A stretch of DNA of 64,000 nucleotides from Paralvinella palmiformis (GCA_025642065.1 JAODUP010000034.1:124001-188000); one strand, 5' to 3'; positions 11,934 through 24,249 are shown, counted from the first letter of the stretch. A program made the numbers and translations. Notes: a model not told the origin generated them from the sequence alone.

Positions 11934-14900
11934 TCACGATCTAATCATATCTACGGCTTTGATATTTTTGCTGTGTTCCACAAAATAAGCCAGGATTCCA
12001 TAAAGCAATGGCCTGGAATATTAAATAATCCATTATGGCAGCCTTTAAATAAATAAAGTGTTAGTTCTGTATACAACACAATCTTATATACATTTCACAG
12101 ATGAAGACTAGATTCTCAATTTGTAAACACAAACCAGTGTTCTTACTTTCAGATGTTATTTATGTTTTAAAAAGTAGCTCTACCTTTTTATTTTGGATTT
12201 CTTCAGATAGCACTATTATTTCTATTCGAATACTTTTAGGTAGTACTACCTCTACTGAACTAAGAATATTTTTAGAGTAATTTGGTTATTCCAAAAGTAG
12301 CAAGTGTCTAAGTATTCAAATTTTTTTCATTCACTATGTGTGATACAATCCAATTAAATGACGTGGAATGCAAGAAAATATGAATTGCAGTATATTCTAT
12401 AGCATGTTTTTAAAATCACTGCTCACAAGCACAATGTAATACACGAAATAAACTAGAATACAGCAGTTACTTGGATCATGCTGTAACATATAGTTAATAA
12501 GAAAACCAGTTCTTTATTACTATTAAAATCATACTTACACACCCTCTGTACTTTTATCATCAATTATGTTAAGTTCTTTAGCTAGAAATTCTCTGTCTAA
12601 ATGTTGAACAGGCTGACCAGATTCTGTGAGTGCAAGCATATGCATGCCTTATTATGTGTAATTTCAATATTATTTGAATTAGTGCAACATGATTTTCATA
12701 ATATGTGTGTGTGTGTGTGCACACAACTATGTTTGGAGCATTAATATATATGAAAATTTTAATTATATTGGAATATCGGCTAGAGAGTTTAATTTTCTTT
12801 TCTTTACCTGCTTGTAATACAGATGCTGTGTATTTGTACTTATTATATTCCAAGTACTCCCTAATCAATTCATTTATCAATAAGTTCTCATTGCTAAGGG
12901 AAGGCTTCTCTTCAGCTTGATCATCCAGGGCACTAAAAACTTCAGCTCTTATCCTGGCTTTTAGTTGGTTGAGGACACCACGATGTTCTAGTGTTTCTTT
13001 CACCACTAAAAGGAAACATTTCTGTGAAATATGCTAATAATCATCAATCTAGTTTATTGTAAGCTTTTCAGTGAGAGAAAACTACCAAATTTCCAAGGAA
13101 GGAACATTTTACAAACCTGATATACACATTTATCTAGTATCAGGCATGGGGTCAATTCCATTTTTTCAATTCCAAATCAGATTTATCAATTCTAATTCCG
13201 TTTTTACAGACTCATTTTACTATGAGTAGGTACTAGAGTCCCTACTTGGAATACCTACTCCATGTAGTTTATATTCCCAGTAGGATTGTCATGGAAAAAA
13301 TATTTCTGAATTAAAAAATTAAATGGTAAATTAATTTGTGGATTAAATTATTTTGTAGGAAACTCCAATTCCAAATGTATCAATTCCAATTCCATTATTT
13401 TAAATAATCAATTCCAAAATTGACCATCAAATCCAGAATTGAATTGACACCATGTCTGTCTAGTATAATGATGTATTGCAAAATTCAAGTAATACAACTA
13501 AACATCAGACTACTTATGCATAACATTCAGTGGAATATACTGTTTAAAATAACATTTGAATGTATCAGGGATACACTTAACAACTAAGGTTGGGTAAATG
13601 ACAGGATAGTGCCATAAACCAGTCATAAACAGCTTTATGACGTGATACACCATTGTAAACTGTCATAAACTTATATTTTGTGACATTAACTTTTGATCTA
13701 TTTTGCTTAGAACCAGTTGTGGATTATCATATCAGAATATTTATATATTACAAACAAGAATATAAAATAATATTTTATGTTGGTCTTTCTTACATTTTTT
13801 TTCCATTTCAGTAATAACAGAAATAATTTGGAGATATTTTTTATTCAGTAACCATAACAGACTCTGACATCTTTCACAAATGAATCCATCCATTTGATAC
13901 ATCAGTAATCCAAATTACAAAGACCTTGGAGGATCCTGTGACAAAATACCAGCTTGGCTGTTTTCTCATTACCAAGGCAATTCCGTATCTTAGTGTAGAT
14001 ACCGCCAAAGCTTGAAAAAATCCCCTCAATGGATGCTGAAGAAGCAGGAGCTGACAATAACTGAAGTGCCAGTTCTACAAAGTTATGTGGCATATCACAT
14101 TTCTCTACTGCCTTCCACCATGTAGTTGGATTCATGCTGATGGAAGCACCGAGAAAGAAAGATGGTGGAAATGGAGCATAGCCACAAAGCTGGGGTCCTT
14201 AGTCACAGACATCCTCCATCTGCTTCTGTGTAAGGTGCTCATCCTGCTACAGGGCCAGAATTTTTTTTCAAATTCAGTTGCCCCCAGGCAAGTAGATTGG
14301 AAATGCACTTGCCCAACAAATGTTTTCACTTGCGGAACAAATTTTCACCTGATCCAAAATTATAATTTATTTTTAATCTGCTATATTTCACCCGCCAACA
14401 TGTATTTGCAATAAAAGTCGACAGATAGAGAAGTGATTGATAAATGCTTATTCAGTGAAGATCAATGCTCCTTTGCTGAGCCATTTTCACTCTCACTATA
14501 TAAAAAAAAAATTCAAATTACCAAGAACACATAGCCAGTAAACTGCAATGAATACAGCTTTTAATGGATGACACCATTTAAGCTGTAGAGTATATGCATT
14601 ATGCGAATCTGACAAAAATGTAAACGTATGAGCATGATTCCACATGCGTGACTGCGTATGTGATTTCCGAATGTGACTAAACAGACCACTCCATGTAGTG
14701 AATGGTGCGACTGTGAATCAGATGGTTGAATCTATATTTTTATGACCTGGAAAAATAGGTCACAAGGTGAGAGGGGTGTCAGAAACAAATGGATACTGCA
14801 ATGTCACATACGCTAAGGAAATGTTGCATACCGCATATATGGAATCTCAGTTTTAAGCTGGGATTCCATACACAGTATGCAAGTCCTACAAAAAATGAAA

Positions 14901-17172
14901 AACATGTAACCATAATTCTATAGATCTGTGTGCAACTGCGACAAAACAGATGGTTCGAGTGTCCTTACAGATTTCCCAAGAAAAATAGGTGAGAGATGGG
15001 TGTCCGAAACACAGCCAGCTTTGCATCGCAGATTATAAGTATAGGAATGCAGCAGGAATTTTTTATTTATTTTAATTGGTCTGCTCATCAGGCATGCACA
15101 CACACACATTCAGGCACTTGTCTGAATGGGCGAATGATTGGCGATCAGCACTAGCCCGGCATGAAAATATACTTGTCCTGAGCGTCCGGGCAATCGATTT
15201 TTCCGGCCCTGCCCTGGTAGCGTGGATACAGTTTGTATGCAACTAAATGCTCTATAGTGAGGGCCTGCTTACAGCATTTCTTCACAACATCACAATGTGT
15301 TTCCAATAATGGGTCTTGTTGTAGAGTTAGCCACATGTGACACGAATCTGCAATTGAGTGGCTATCACTTTGGGCCTTGTCAAGAGCAACAGCTATTGGG
15401 GAAAGTTGTATGGCAAAGGTCTTGGGCCTTACAATAGATGCTAATGTCCTGAATCTTCCTGGAAATCTGCTTATCAAAATCATCCTCATGCTTGTGAACA
15501 ATATTCATGTAGCTACTCCTATTCTTGATAAATGTGTCGATGCATATTGGTTGACTCTTCCATCTGGTCTCAGTGGGAAGCTGTGGTTTGACAGTATCTG
15601 GACACTCTGTTAGTGTGGCATTGGGTTTGTGATGATTCCTGAAATCCATCACATGCTTCATTATAGATGATGTTGTGATATACTGACTTAGGAGATTAAG
15701 CATGTGTGCTGAGCAGCCATATACAATTAGTCAGGAATCATCTTCCTTGAAACCACCTCTCATCTTATCTATGTTCCTAGCATTGTCAGTGACAACAGAA
15801 CACAATCAAACTTGTCCTTGGCTATTTTGACGGATTTCTGTGTGTCTTACCACTAACACTGTCCCTGATATCCTATGTGTAGCCTGGTCAGAGCAACTGG
15901 GGACAGAGAATGGGATGTTGCATGCAAGGAAAGTCTTTGCAATCTCAAGTGTAGACTTGGCTGTACCTGACGTTTATGTCATACAGCTGCTGATATCCGA
16001 TTGGCTGGACACAATATGTTTCTTCTGTGGATGGCTGTCAGATGAGGGTGATCTGGGCCTCTTCTGGGTGATATCGGTGGATGCTACTATCTGTGGATTG
16101 GTTGTGTAGCTTAGCATACAAGGAATGCTGACATGCCATTCTCTCTGTATGGAGTGCTTGTTGGTGACTAAATATCTTGTATGTAGCATGAACTTTACCA
16201 TCCACTGTCACTCTAAGAAAATCTGCCCAGATGGGATGGGCAGATCTACCACCCTTGAACATGACTTGTTACTGTGCTATGCTATAATACCCAAATATTT
16301 ACGAAAAATACTGGTCTTAGAATGTATTATATTAATTATGACCCAAGGTCTATTCCCAACCCCCCCCCCACCCTTATATCCAATTTGGTTGTAATGAAGC
16401 CACTTGTGAAACTAACCATCTGTAATTATTATTTAATGTGAAAGCTATAAGATGGCCTAACAGAATTAGATTAGCAGATATATTGAGCTCTTGCCAGATA
16501 TCTGGGGTTGGCAACATACCTTAATGACTTTACCTCTTGCTATTTAATTTTGATTATTCTTTCAGTTGAGAAAAGGCGTGATTATACGAAAAACATATTT
16601 GCACTGTGATTAAATCTTTGACACCTCACCATAAAACAATATATTTTAGTAATGTTATGTGGATAAAGCAAAGTCCCTATCATGGCCTGTGCTCACTAAA
16701 ATAGCATTTTAGCGAATCCAGTTCAACATATCTCTGTGAATGTATTTATCATATGAGATATAATATATGGTACTGAATCAATAGTGATGTCAGATGTGGA
16801 CTGAGGACGAGACAAATCCACGGTATTTTAATTTCTTAAAAGTTAACCTAACTCGTAACCTAAGCCTAACTAAGTGACTAGTATTAGTAAGTCTAACTCT
16901 AACAGTCTAAGCTGAGGGAGTGAGGCTAATGCCTAAGCTAAGGGCAGTAAGGCTAAGCATAAGGCTAAGGCTAAGCAAGTCACAACATGACCATATCATT
17001 TTATGAAAATAATGTATTTATTTTAGTTAAACATACACATTTGGAATCTGATTATATAATTATATAAGCTTATCTGCTCAGATAAACCAGACGGATACAA
17101 GCTATTTAAGCAGTCTGAGAGTAAAATATATTTTTAAATGATACCTGATTTCAGCTCATGAAGGTTTGCCAT
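11934..17172 (-). CDS. CEP20: Centrosomal protein CEP20 (FOPNL), LisH domain, four exons
   Basis: A centriolar-satellite/basal-body protein needed for cilium formation in vertebrates. Exons on the - strand: 17172-17145, 13005-12808, 12623-12539, 12012-11934 (stop TGA 11936-11934). All introns are gt..ag and phases 1, 1, 2 agree; 390 nt, 129 residues. The start MANLHELKSVVKETLE aligns with human MATVAELKAVLKDTLE. Then KARIRAEVF at residues 25-33, and a LisH motif at about 48-80 (ENLLINELIREYLEYNKYKY). ESGQPV..LDREFLAKEL and PLLYGILAYF follow as in the human protein. The protein is shorter than human CEP20 (174) by its low-complexity C-terminus; here the stop follows soon after PLLYGILAYFVEHSKN. 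Intron 1 (4.1 kb) contains a MITE and a decayed hAT transposase. Identity is strong; the C-terminal end could differ by alternative splicing. Confidence 0.9.
12702..12720. repeat. (TG)n microsatellite
   Basis: Short TG run in CEP20 intron 2. Confidence 0.8.
13141..13458. mobile_element. hAT-type MITE with 8-bp target duplication
   Basis: Termini CAGGCATGGGGTCAATTC and its imperfect complement GAATTGACACCATGTCTG bound 318 bp. The eight bases TCTAGTAT flank it exactly on both sides (13133-13140 and 13459-13466), the hAT target-site length. The interior is non-coding and built of 'CAATTCCAATTCC' repeats. Related pieces: inverted copy at 31338-31595 and an end at 24425. It sits in CEP20 intron 1. 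Confidence 0.85.
13583..13672. repeat. GTCATAAAC-type MITE remnant
   Basis: Begins AAGGTTGGGTAAATGACAGG and continues with inverted CATAAAC/GTTTATG motifs like those at 3212-3310. It may be the outer end of the hAT element whose transposase follows. Confidence 0.45.
13902..16262 (-). pseudogene. Decayed hAT transposase with BED finger
   Basis: Read leftward in pieces. 16262-16038: BED-like start (RSAHPIWADF..VDGKVHATYKIFSHQQALHTERM); the positions where BED fingers have their first Cys pair read Tyr and Phe, so zinc binding is lost. About 15800-15640: DNARNIDKMRGG-like block and CSAHMLNLLSQY, the hAT core. 15703-15380: LPTETRWKSQ..IDTFIKNR. 15400-15160: SDSHSIADSCHMWL .. ALTIEHLVAYKLYPRYQG. 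14135-13902: C-terminal dimerisation segment (LLSAPASSASIEGIFSSFGGIYTKIRN). Several frameshifts, and unrelated DNA of roughly 0.9 kb (about 14230-15160) splits the gene before its C-terminus. Non-functional. Confidence 0.8.
16844..16986. repeat. Degenerate CTAA/GGCTAAG short repeats
   Basis: Irregular runs of CCTAACT, CTAAGC and GGCTAAG on one strand. Telomere-like in flavour but without the regular TTAGGG period. Confidence 0.5.
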
Positions 17173-17201
17173 TCTGCAGCGCTTTAAAAGTCGACTCGTC
17201 G

Positions 17202-17209
17202 TGACGTCA
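17202..17209. promoter_or_regulatory. CRE palindrome just upstream of CEP20
   Basis: TGACGTCA 30 bases upstream of the CEP20 start codon on the - strand, in a locally GC-richer patch (GTCGACTCGTCGTGACGTCA). Its placement fits a core-promoter CREB/ATF site; binding is inference. Confidence 0.45.
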
Positions 17210-17559
17210 TACTATTTACACAATTTGTCCTATATACCACACAGTAGTTACTGGACATATCATTTCATTACCAAAGTGGTTCGTATAATACTAATACCAG
17301 AGAGCTTAAATATAAACAGTGCTAATATCTAAGGAAACTGTTTCATAACCAATTACACATATATAGTTAAATTTTACATACAGGGTTCCCATTATTATTT
17401 TATAAACGTATATACAAGCAATTTCGACACTACAAACGATCAGTTTAATTTTAAATATTGCATTTAGCCTACCTTGTGTACACAAATGGCTAGAAAACAG
17501 CAACATTTATACATTGTTAATACAATAAAAACCTATAAACTGACAGTTTGCTTGACTTC

Positions 17560-17880
17560 ACCAGGCTTAGATTCCATATACGTGAGCTCCGTTGGCCTAG
17601 CGGTTAAGAACCCGGCACTTGATGCCAACGATCACAGGTTCCAACCCCGCAAGAGGTCGAAAGCATGCGTGATGCGGTATCCGGCATGCGGTTTGTGTGA
17701 TTCCATTTGAACGTGCGTGCCCATGCGTTTTCAGTCTCTCATGCTAAAATATGGCAATACAACAGAAAGACAGATATCAAAGAAAAAAACGAACAGGGGT
17801 GTGTTTGTGTGGGGGAGGGAAGGGGGCAGTTACTCCCCCCAAAACAAGAATTACACATTTCAACTCATATTTTCCTTCTG
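17560..17880 (+). repeat. Dispersed repeat R1, copy carrying a SINE-B head
   Basis: Homologous to 34915-35095: both have ATTCCATATACGTG, then GGTTTGTG, TTTTCAGTCTC, CAATACAA.AGAAA.ACAGAT, a GTGTGTGT run, and CAGTTA..ACTCCCC.AAAACA. This copy has about 85 extra bases (17583-17667) that are the tRNA-like head of SINE-B. No coding capacity. Confidence 0.6.
17583..17662 (+). mobile_element. SINE-B tRNA-like head
   Basis: TGAGCTCCGTTGGCCTAGCG with A box, GATGCCAACG middle, B-box-like GGTTCCAACCC, ending AAGAGGTCGAAA: the same as the head of the full SINE-B copies at 27536-27888 and in the 57-58 kb array. The SINE-B body is missing, which is unusual because LINE-driven copying normally loses the head, not the tail. 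Confidence 0.7.
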
Positions 17881-18419
17881 TGCCTGCATACTCTCTTTTT
17901 ATCAGAACGCAACTATATTATAACCATACCACCTCAATTAATTAAAAAGGATTATTCATAAATTTAATTATTACTATAGTTAGTTCTCCTTTTTATTACA
18001 TCCTAGAGTTAATATGAGAGAGAGTATATCGTATTATAATGAATATATTTCAGTATTACATAATTATGTAATTAGTGAACTAATACTAGGGCTATCAATG
18101 GTCTTTCATCTATGAGAATTTCAGTTATTTTAGCCTGGATATCTGAGTACGAAATTAGAGGCTAGTGTCTGAGGCATTCTGATCTTGAATATTTGTACAT
18201 TATATACGTAGGTATTCTTATCATGGCGTTATGTACCACCGTAGTCAATTATTCCTGGATGCTTTGAGAGATGCATACCCTTAATACAGCACATAGATAC
18301 CTCTACTAGATTTAGGCATGTGCAGAACCCACATATATACTTGACCTCCTCTTCACAGGTGAAGACAACATGGCCAGCAATGTGGAGTACCATGCAGTAT
18401 TGGGTTTGAGTGGCCATAT

Positions 18420-20200
18420 AATCATCACATACAATCTATAGGTAAGTTCACAGAACCAGAAAAGGCGGAACCTCGTTTCCCATACAATAAAGGTTATTAC
18501 AAAAAGATGAATCAGAATTTGCTGGAAATGAATTGGTAAACTGATCTAAATGCACTAACAGCAGAAGATGCATGGACATTTTTCTCCTCAATGTTAAATG
18601 ACCAAATACATACCAAAATCAGCTCCCAGTAAAGACAAAAGGAGAAAAGTCTGGATGACCAGGGAAGCCATAGCAAAGCATAAAAACGATATCGGCTTAC
18701 TGGGGATCGTATAGACTATACATCCGTGCAACTACAAGGAAAAACGAATTCACTACCTTGACAAGAAACTTGTGTAGAGATTTTGAACAAGTACTTCACT
18801 AATGTGTTCACCAGGGAAGACACAGACACCATACCTAATATGAATTAGCGACAGAAAAGTGTTACACTTGGAGATGTAATAATTAGCTCTGATCTGGTTG
18901 AGAATAAACTAAATAAGTTTAATGTTTCCAAGTCAGCAGGCCTAGAGGGATTCCATCCATGGGTACTAAAGGAACTGTCCAGCGCAATAAAGGATAAAAA
19001 AAGTTCCAGAGGAAATTATAGATCAATAAGCCTAACATCAGTTATTGGTAAAATTATTAAATATATAATTAGAGAGAAGCTGGTCAACCATAGGATAAAT
19101 GATGATATATTCTGCGATGCCCAACATGGCTTTGTTCCGGGACGGTCATATATGACTCAGCTACTCGTCACACGCGTTGGACTGAGTTACTGGATGGTGG
19201 AGACCCTGTGCGTGTCATTTATCGTGACTTCAGAAAAGCTTTCGACACTGTTCCTCATATGAGATTAATTAATAAACTTGAGGTATATGGCATAAAAGGC
19301 AGTCTCTTCACCTGGATTGAGAACTTCCTCTCAGGCAGACGGCAGCGTGTATAGTGGTGAATGGTAAGTTCTCTACTTGGGCAGAAATCCTCAGCAGCAT
19401 GCCACAAAGCAGCCTACTTGGGTCAATTCTGTTCGTCATTTTTATTAATGACCTACCTGATGATGTCACACGTACTGCAAAGATATTTGCAGATGGCACC
19501 AAGGTCTTCCAGGGTGTAAGTTCCAATGAGGACTCTCTATAACTCCAGGATGACCTAAATCGGTTAGTGGACTGGTCCCAGAAATGGCAGATGGGATTTA
19601 ATGAGCCCAACTGCAATATTCTCCATCTAGGCTATAAAAAAACGTTATAAATACAGTATGAGAAATACCTCACTGGAAGCAATAAGAGAGGAGAATGACT
19701 TAAGTGTCACCATATTGCTTGGATCTGAAATTTCATATGCATATGTCCAAAGTGGTGAACAAAACATCAAGAATGCATTGATCAAGGAGACGACACAACC
19801 CAGGCTATTCACCACTATTGTACGCCATCATTTGGAATATGGAAATGTGGTCTGGTGTCAAAGGTTCTGACGTGACAAGCTAGAAGTCGAAACAATCGTA
19901 GCAGACGAGGCGGCATGCTTCAGGTGTATAAGATCCTGAAAGGCATAGACAGCTGAAATCTAACCTATTATTCTCGCTATCTGACATATCAAACACCAGG
20001 GAGGATAGTCTCAAGCTAGTGAAGCGCCGCTAAAGATCAAGTTTGAGGCAAAATGTATTCAGTCAGAGAATGACAAACGATTCGAACGGATTATCAGCAC
20101 ACGTAGTAGATACTCCCACATTAAATACATTCAAGTCCTGATTGGACAAACATTGGATTAGGAAGCGTTAAAATCTGCCGTGAGCCATTAAATAAGAAAT
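18420..20200 (+). mobile_element. CR1/Jockey-type LINE, decayed copy 1
   Basis: Reverse-transcriptase blocks in several frames, in order: linker (ALTAEDAWTFFSSML), LNKFNVSKSAGLEGFHPWVL, a YRSISLTSVIGK block, DAQHGFVPGRSYMTQLLVT, the LGSILFVIFINDLPD palm block at 19420, FADGTKVF in place of F-A-D-D at 19490 (second catalytic Asp lost), then LEYGNVVWCQRF and a 3' end FSQRMTNDSNGLSAHVV at 20060. The endonuclease domain is missing, so it is 5' truncated. Dead by many stops and frameshifts. Confidence 0.85.
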
Positions 20201-21060
20201 ATCTTGCATAGAAAACAAGACTTGACCGGAGTTTTTAACAGACTGTGCCATCACTACTCCGTAGATGTGGTATCAAGGTATATACATGTCGCATTTCGAG
20301 TGTTGTCAAAGCTAGACTAAATTAAGAGGTAGAATTAAGGGTATAGTGGCTGTATCAACACGTTTTGATATTGAATTAGTTATGTATAACCAAATCAGCC
20401 CAAACTTAGCCATTTTTGGTCACAGGTTTTCCTGATTCTCCCATCTAAACATTTTGGGTGTAATTTCGGGTCTAAAAAGAACTAATGTTTATAACTAATG
20501 AAAAGGTCTCCACTCCAATAATTCTTTGTTGATGCTCCGTTTTCTAATTTCTAATTTTCGTAAATTATTATAAGATGATGCTGAATCGTTAAAACATTAC
20601 ATTATTATTTACTTCGCAAAATAACGACTACATGTAACAAAACAAGTAAGAATATTTATTTGGGTACGACTTCATAAGTTATTGGTTACGAAGTAGTACA
20701 GCTCGAATCTGTTTGGTTGCGAAATCTGTAGAAATCATGGAATTCCATCGGAAAATCCCACCTCTAATTGTTAACCGCGATACAAAACATTTTAGGACAA
20801 CCATTGACCTAAGAGAAAACTAGACCGAACACTGTCGCCGACAGGTCCAAGCTTCCAGTCGAGGAAATAGGAACGCAGACTGGAAAAATCAGGTTTATAA
20901 ACGTGGTGAATTATACCTTGATACCATATATACGGAATTTAAAGGCAATGCCTGTTACGGTATTTCGGTCCTTCCGTGCTGTATTTCTTGAATGTATATC
21001 TCATTTTAATCATGACAATCTATAGCGCTCCCCTTTCCAAAATTTACAAGATATCACATG
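20201..21060. other. Non-coding gap between two inverted LINE copies
   Basis: No open frame or repeat border recognised. Confidence 0.4.
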
Positions 21061-21061
21061 T

Positions 21062-22715
21062 TCAGGCAGGGACTGTTCTTTGGCTGAAGACATTTCTCCT
21101 CAATTCTAGCCTGCATCGACCCTTGAACAATTTTTGACTGTGGCCTCTGGTGTTGTTGTTAGGTGGGAAGACACAGAAGTTATTAGGATCTAGGCTAGCC
21201 TGTCCATACCATTCATTATCTTGAATACATGGATCATATCCCCACACCGCCTTCTAAAATTCAAAGATGGCAGCTTTACGAATTTAAGCCGGTCATCGTA
21301 TGGGAGATGACTAATGCTTGCGATCAGCTTGGTTGCCATTCTCTGTACTTTCTCCACTTCTAGTTTGTCTCCTCTGTACCTCGGATGCCAGATCACATTT
21401 CCGTACTCGAGGTGCGGTCTAACCATGGCTGTGAATAGTCTCGGCACTGTTGTTTCGTCGAGGAGTGTGAAGGTCTTCCTGATCAAGCCTAACATTCTAG
21501 AAGCTTTATTGACAGCATTAGCTATGTGCTTTTGGAATTTTAGGTCTTCGTCCACAGTAACACCTAGGTCCTTCTCCGCATGTCTAAGGTTGTGCCATTC
21601 ATCTCATATATGAGCTTTTGATTTGAGTTGCCTAAGTGCAATACTTTGCATTTATTCTCATTGAAAGCAAGCTGCCATTTCTCAGACCATTTGACTAGTT
21701 GATTTAAGTCATCTTGAAGTTTCTCGCGCTCCTCAGGTGTTCTGATAGCTCTAAACAATTTTGTGTTGTCCACAAATATCTTGGTGATACTGGTCACTGC
21801 ATCTGGCAAGTCGTTTATGAATATACCAAATAATATAGGACCTAAAACACTACCTTGGGGGATGCTGCTAAGTACTTCCGACCATGATGACATTATTCCA
21901 TTTACTGTAACTCTTTATTTTCGATTCATTAGAAAGCTTTTGATCCACTCCTTTATGGGACCTCCTATGCCATATGCATCTAATTTTGACAGTAACCGTT
22001 TATGGGGGACAGAGTCGACTGCCTTCTTGAAGTCGAAATAAATGACATCTAATGGGGCTCCGGTGTCCAGCAGTTCAGTCCATATTTCAATGGTGATCAG
22101 TAGCTGAGTCATACATGACTGACCTGGTACAAATCCATGCTGTTCATCGCAGAATAAACCGTTTTCCATCATGTGCTTACAATCTGGTCTCTTACTAAGG
22201 TTTCCATCAATCTTCCAACAACGGATGTCAAGCTTACAGGTCTATAATTTCCTACAGCAGTTTTGTTACCTTTTTTGTGGATGTAGATGGTACTTCTCCC
22301 TCTGCAATTGATTTCGTGTAGATGGTGCTTAATGGTAGACATATAGATGATGCCGTTTCCCTGAGAATTCGTGGGTGGAATCCATCTGGCCCTGAAGATT
22401 TGGTGACGTTAAGCTTTAATAATTTCTTGTTAACCTTTTCTGGTGTAATTTCTATGTGAGTGAGTGGTGTTCCTGTGTGAATTGTATCAAGTTTTGGGAT
22501 CTTGCTGGTGTCCTCCTGAGTAACAACACTCATAAAGAAGTTGTTGAGCAAGTTCTGCCTTTTTATTGTCATCACTGGTTAACTTTCCATCTTCATCCAC
22601 AAGATCGCCTAACTTTGGTCTGCTTTTCAACTTTGAGTTGGTATACCGCGAGAAAGCTTTAGGATCAGACTTAATATTCTTGGCTATGTCCTTTTCTTGT
22701 GATTCCCAGGTATTG
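21062..22715 (-). mobile_element. CR1/Jockey-type LINE, decayed copy 2
   Basis: Same subfamily as copy 1 but inverted. Blocks from 22715 down: KNIKSDPKAFSRYTNSKLKS, LLKLNVTKSSGPDGFHPRIL, DEQHGFVPGQSCMTQLL, FKKAVDSVPHKRLLSKLD, IPQGSVLGPILFGIFIND, then FVDNTKLF where the active motif is FADDTK (an Asp changed to Asn), and the 3' domain PRLFTAMVRPHLEYGN. Frames are broken in at least three places. Starts abruptly at its junction with the other LINE at about 22700-22720. Confidence 0.85.
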
Positions 22716-23800
22716 AGTATCATGGACTTGCTTTAAAATTGATCCACATAGACTATAGAAATGTTGAGGTGGGTTCTTGTTGTTAGCTATTGTCATGATA
22801 AAGCATTTATGTGGGTTATATTTCATACCGCAGGTGTCAGCCCATTGGGAGAGGGCTGCAAGATCTTGATCCAATAAGTATTGGTCCCTCGAGTCCATGA
22901 TGGGTCTGTAAATAAGGCAATCATCGGCAAAGAGCCGTACCTGAGATTTGACGACAGATGGTAGGTCGTTTATGAATAGTAAAAATAGCAGTGGACCTAG
23001 AACGGTCCCCTGTGGAACGCTAGATGCCACGTATATGTCTGAATGCTCACCATTGACTACGACTCTCTGGTGGCGTGATGTGAGGAAGTTACTGATCCAG
23101 CTATGTATGTCCCCATTAACCCCATAATTGGAGATTTTATGGAGTAGTTTGTCATGTGGGACAGTGTCGAAGGCTTTGCTTAGGTCTAAAATGGCGACAT
23201 CGACTGTGATCTTCTTATCAAAATATGACATAAGGTCATGAAGAGTGATTATTAGCTGTGATTCACATGAGTGACGTTTTCTAAATCCATGCTGCATGGG
23301 TGTTAAGATGTTGTATTTATCCAAATGAGCATGTATATGGGAACATACTATATGCTCTAGGAGTTTGCAACAAACACATGTGAGCGAGACAGGTCTATAA
23401 TTCACTGCCTCGTGACGATCCCCCTTCTTGAAGACAGGCGTCACGTTTGCATTGCGCCAGTCTTCCGGTAGAGTGTCGGTTTCAATCGATTGTTGGAATA
23501 GTATGGTAAGTACTGGTGCTAGCTGATTGGCCAGTTCTTTAAGTACTCTGTTGGGCAGTCCGTCCGGGCCTGAGGCTTTGTTTACCTTGAGCTGTGTGAG
23601 TAGTTTGTGCGTGCCATGCACGTCAATGAACAGCCGTGGTATATCCGGATATTGGTCACCTTCCAGGGCAGGGATATTGGTGGTATTATGCCCTTTGGTA
23701 AACACTGGCTCAAACTGTTCATTTAATATGCGTGCCTTAGCTTGGCTACTAGTGGAGTGTGCCTTTGTCTACTGACTGCTCGGTCTAGTTTTATATTTAG
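22671..23800 (-). mobile_element. CR1/Jockey-type LINE of a second subfamily, long open RT
   Basis: A 344-codon open frame (23705-22671) with intact reverse-transcriptase blocks: VNKASGPDGLPNRVLKEL, EDWRNANVTPVFKKGD, YRPVSLTCVCCKLLEHI, MQHGFRKRHSCESQL, DLSKAFDTVPHDKLLHKI, VPQGTVLGPLLFLLFIND and the catalytic box RLFADDCLIY complete. It reaches the YLGIT block and then changes into the start of LINE copy 2, so the thumb and 3' end are lost. The 5' part (endonuclease) is also missing beyond about 23800. Better preserved than the neighbouring LINEs, so probably younger. Confidence 0.85.
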
Positions 23801-24249
23801 GTCAATGGGGACAACATACCAAATCACGGTTCGGCGGACATTTTGACCCAGTTTCAAAGTTCGGGTAAACAAACACACGTGGCGAACGGTCTTTTCTAGT
23901 ACAACTGTAGTGGTGATCCAGAAGCGGCAGCAATATCTGTGTATAACTGTATGTATGTGAATATTTATTCCACATAAGAGGCTAAGTCAGGAAATGATTC
24001 ATAGAAATATCTAAAGCTGTGTGTGGTCAACAATGTCAGTATAAATATGACCGGTAAACAATTAAAGTAAACATCGATTGACAATATATGGACAATGGCA
24101 ATGGACATGCTGTTTTATATCCGGGGGTATCAATCTACACGGATAAATCATGCACGCACACTGGTTGGAGGATTAATAGAGAAATATACTCGGTCATGAC
24201 AATATATGTTTTTATAGCCTAGATCTACATGTAGTGAAGTATGTGAGAA

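Noticed and set aside
14230..15160. Separate transposon inside the hAT transposase remnant
   Set aside because: The disruption is clear and the possible ends (CAGGGCCAG.. and ..CTAGCCCGG) look similar, but no matching target duplication was found, so it is not listed as a defined element.
16844..16986. Possible interstitial telomere array
   Set aside because: The CTAA-containing units are irregular and lack a fixed six-base period, so it is only telomere-like by eye.
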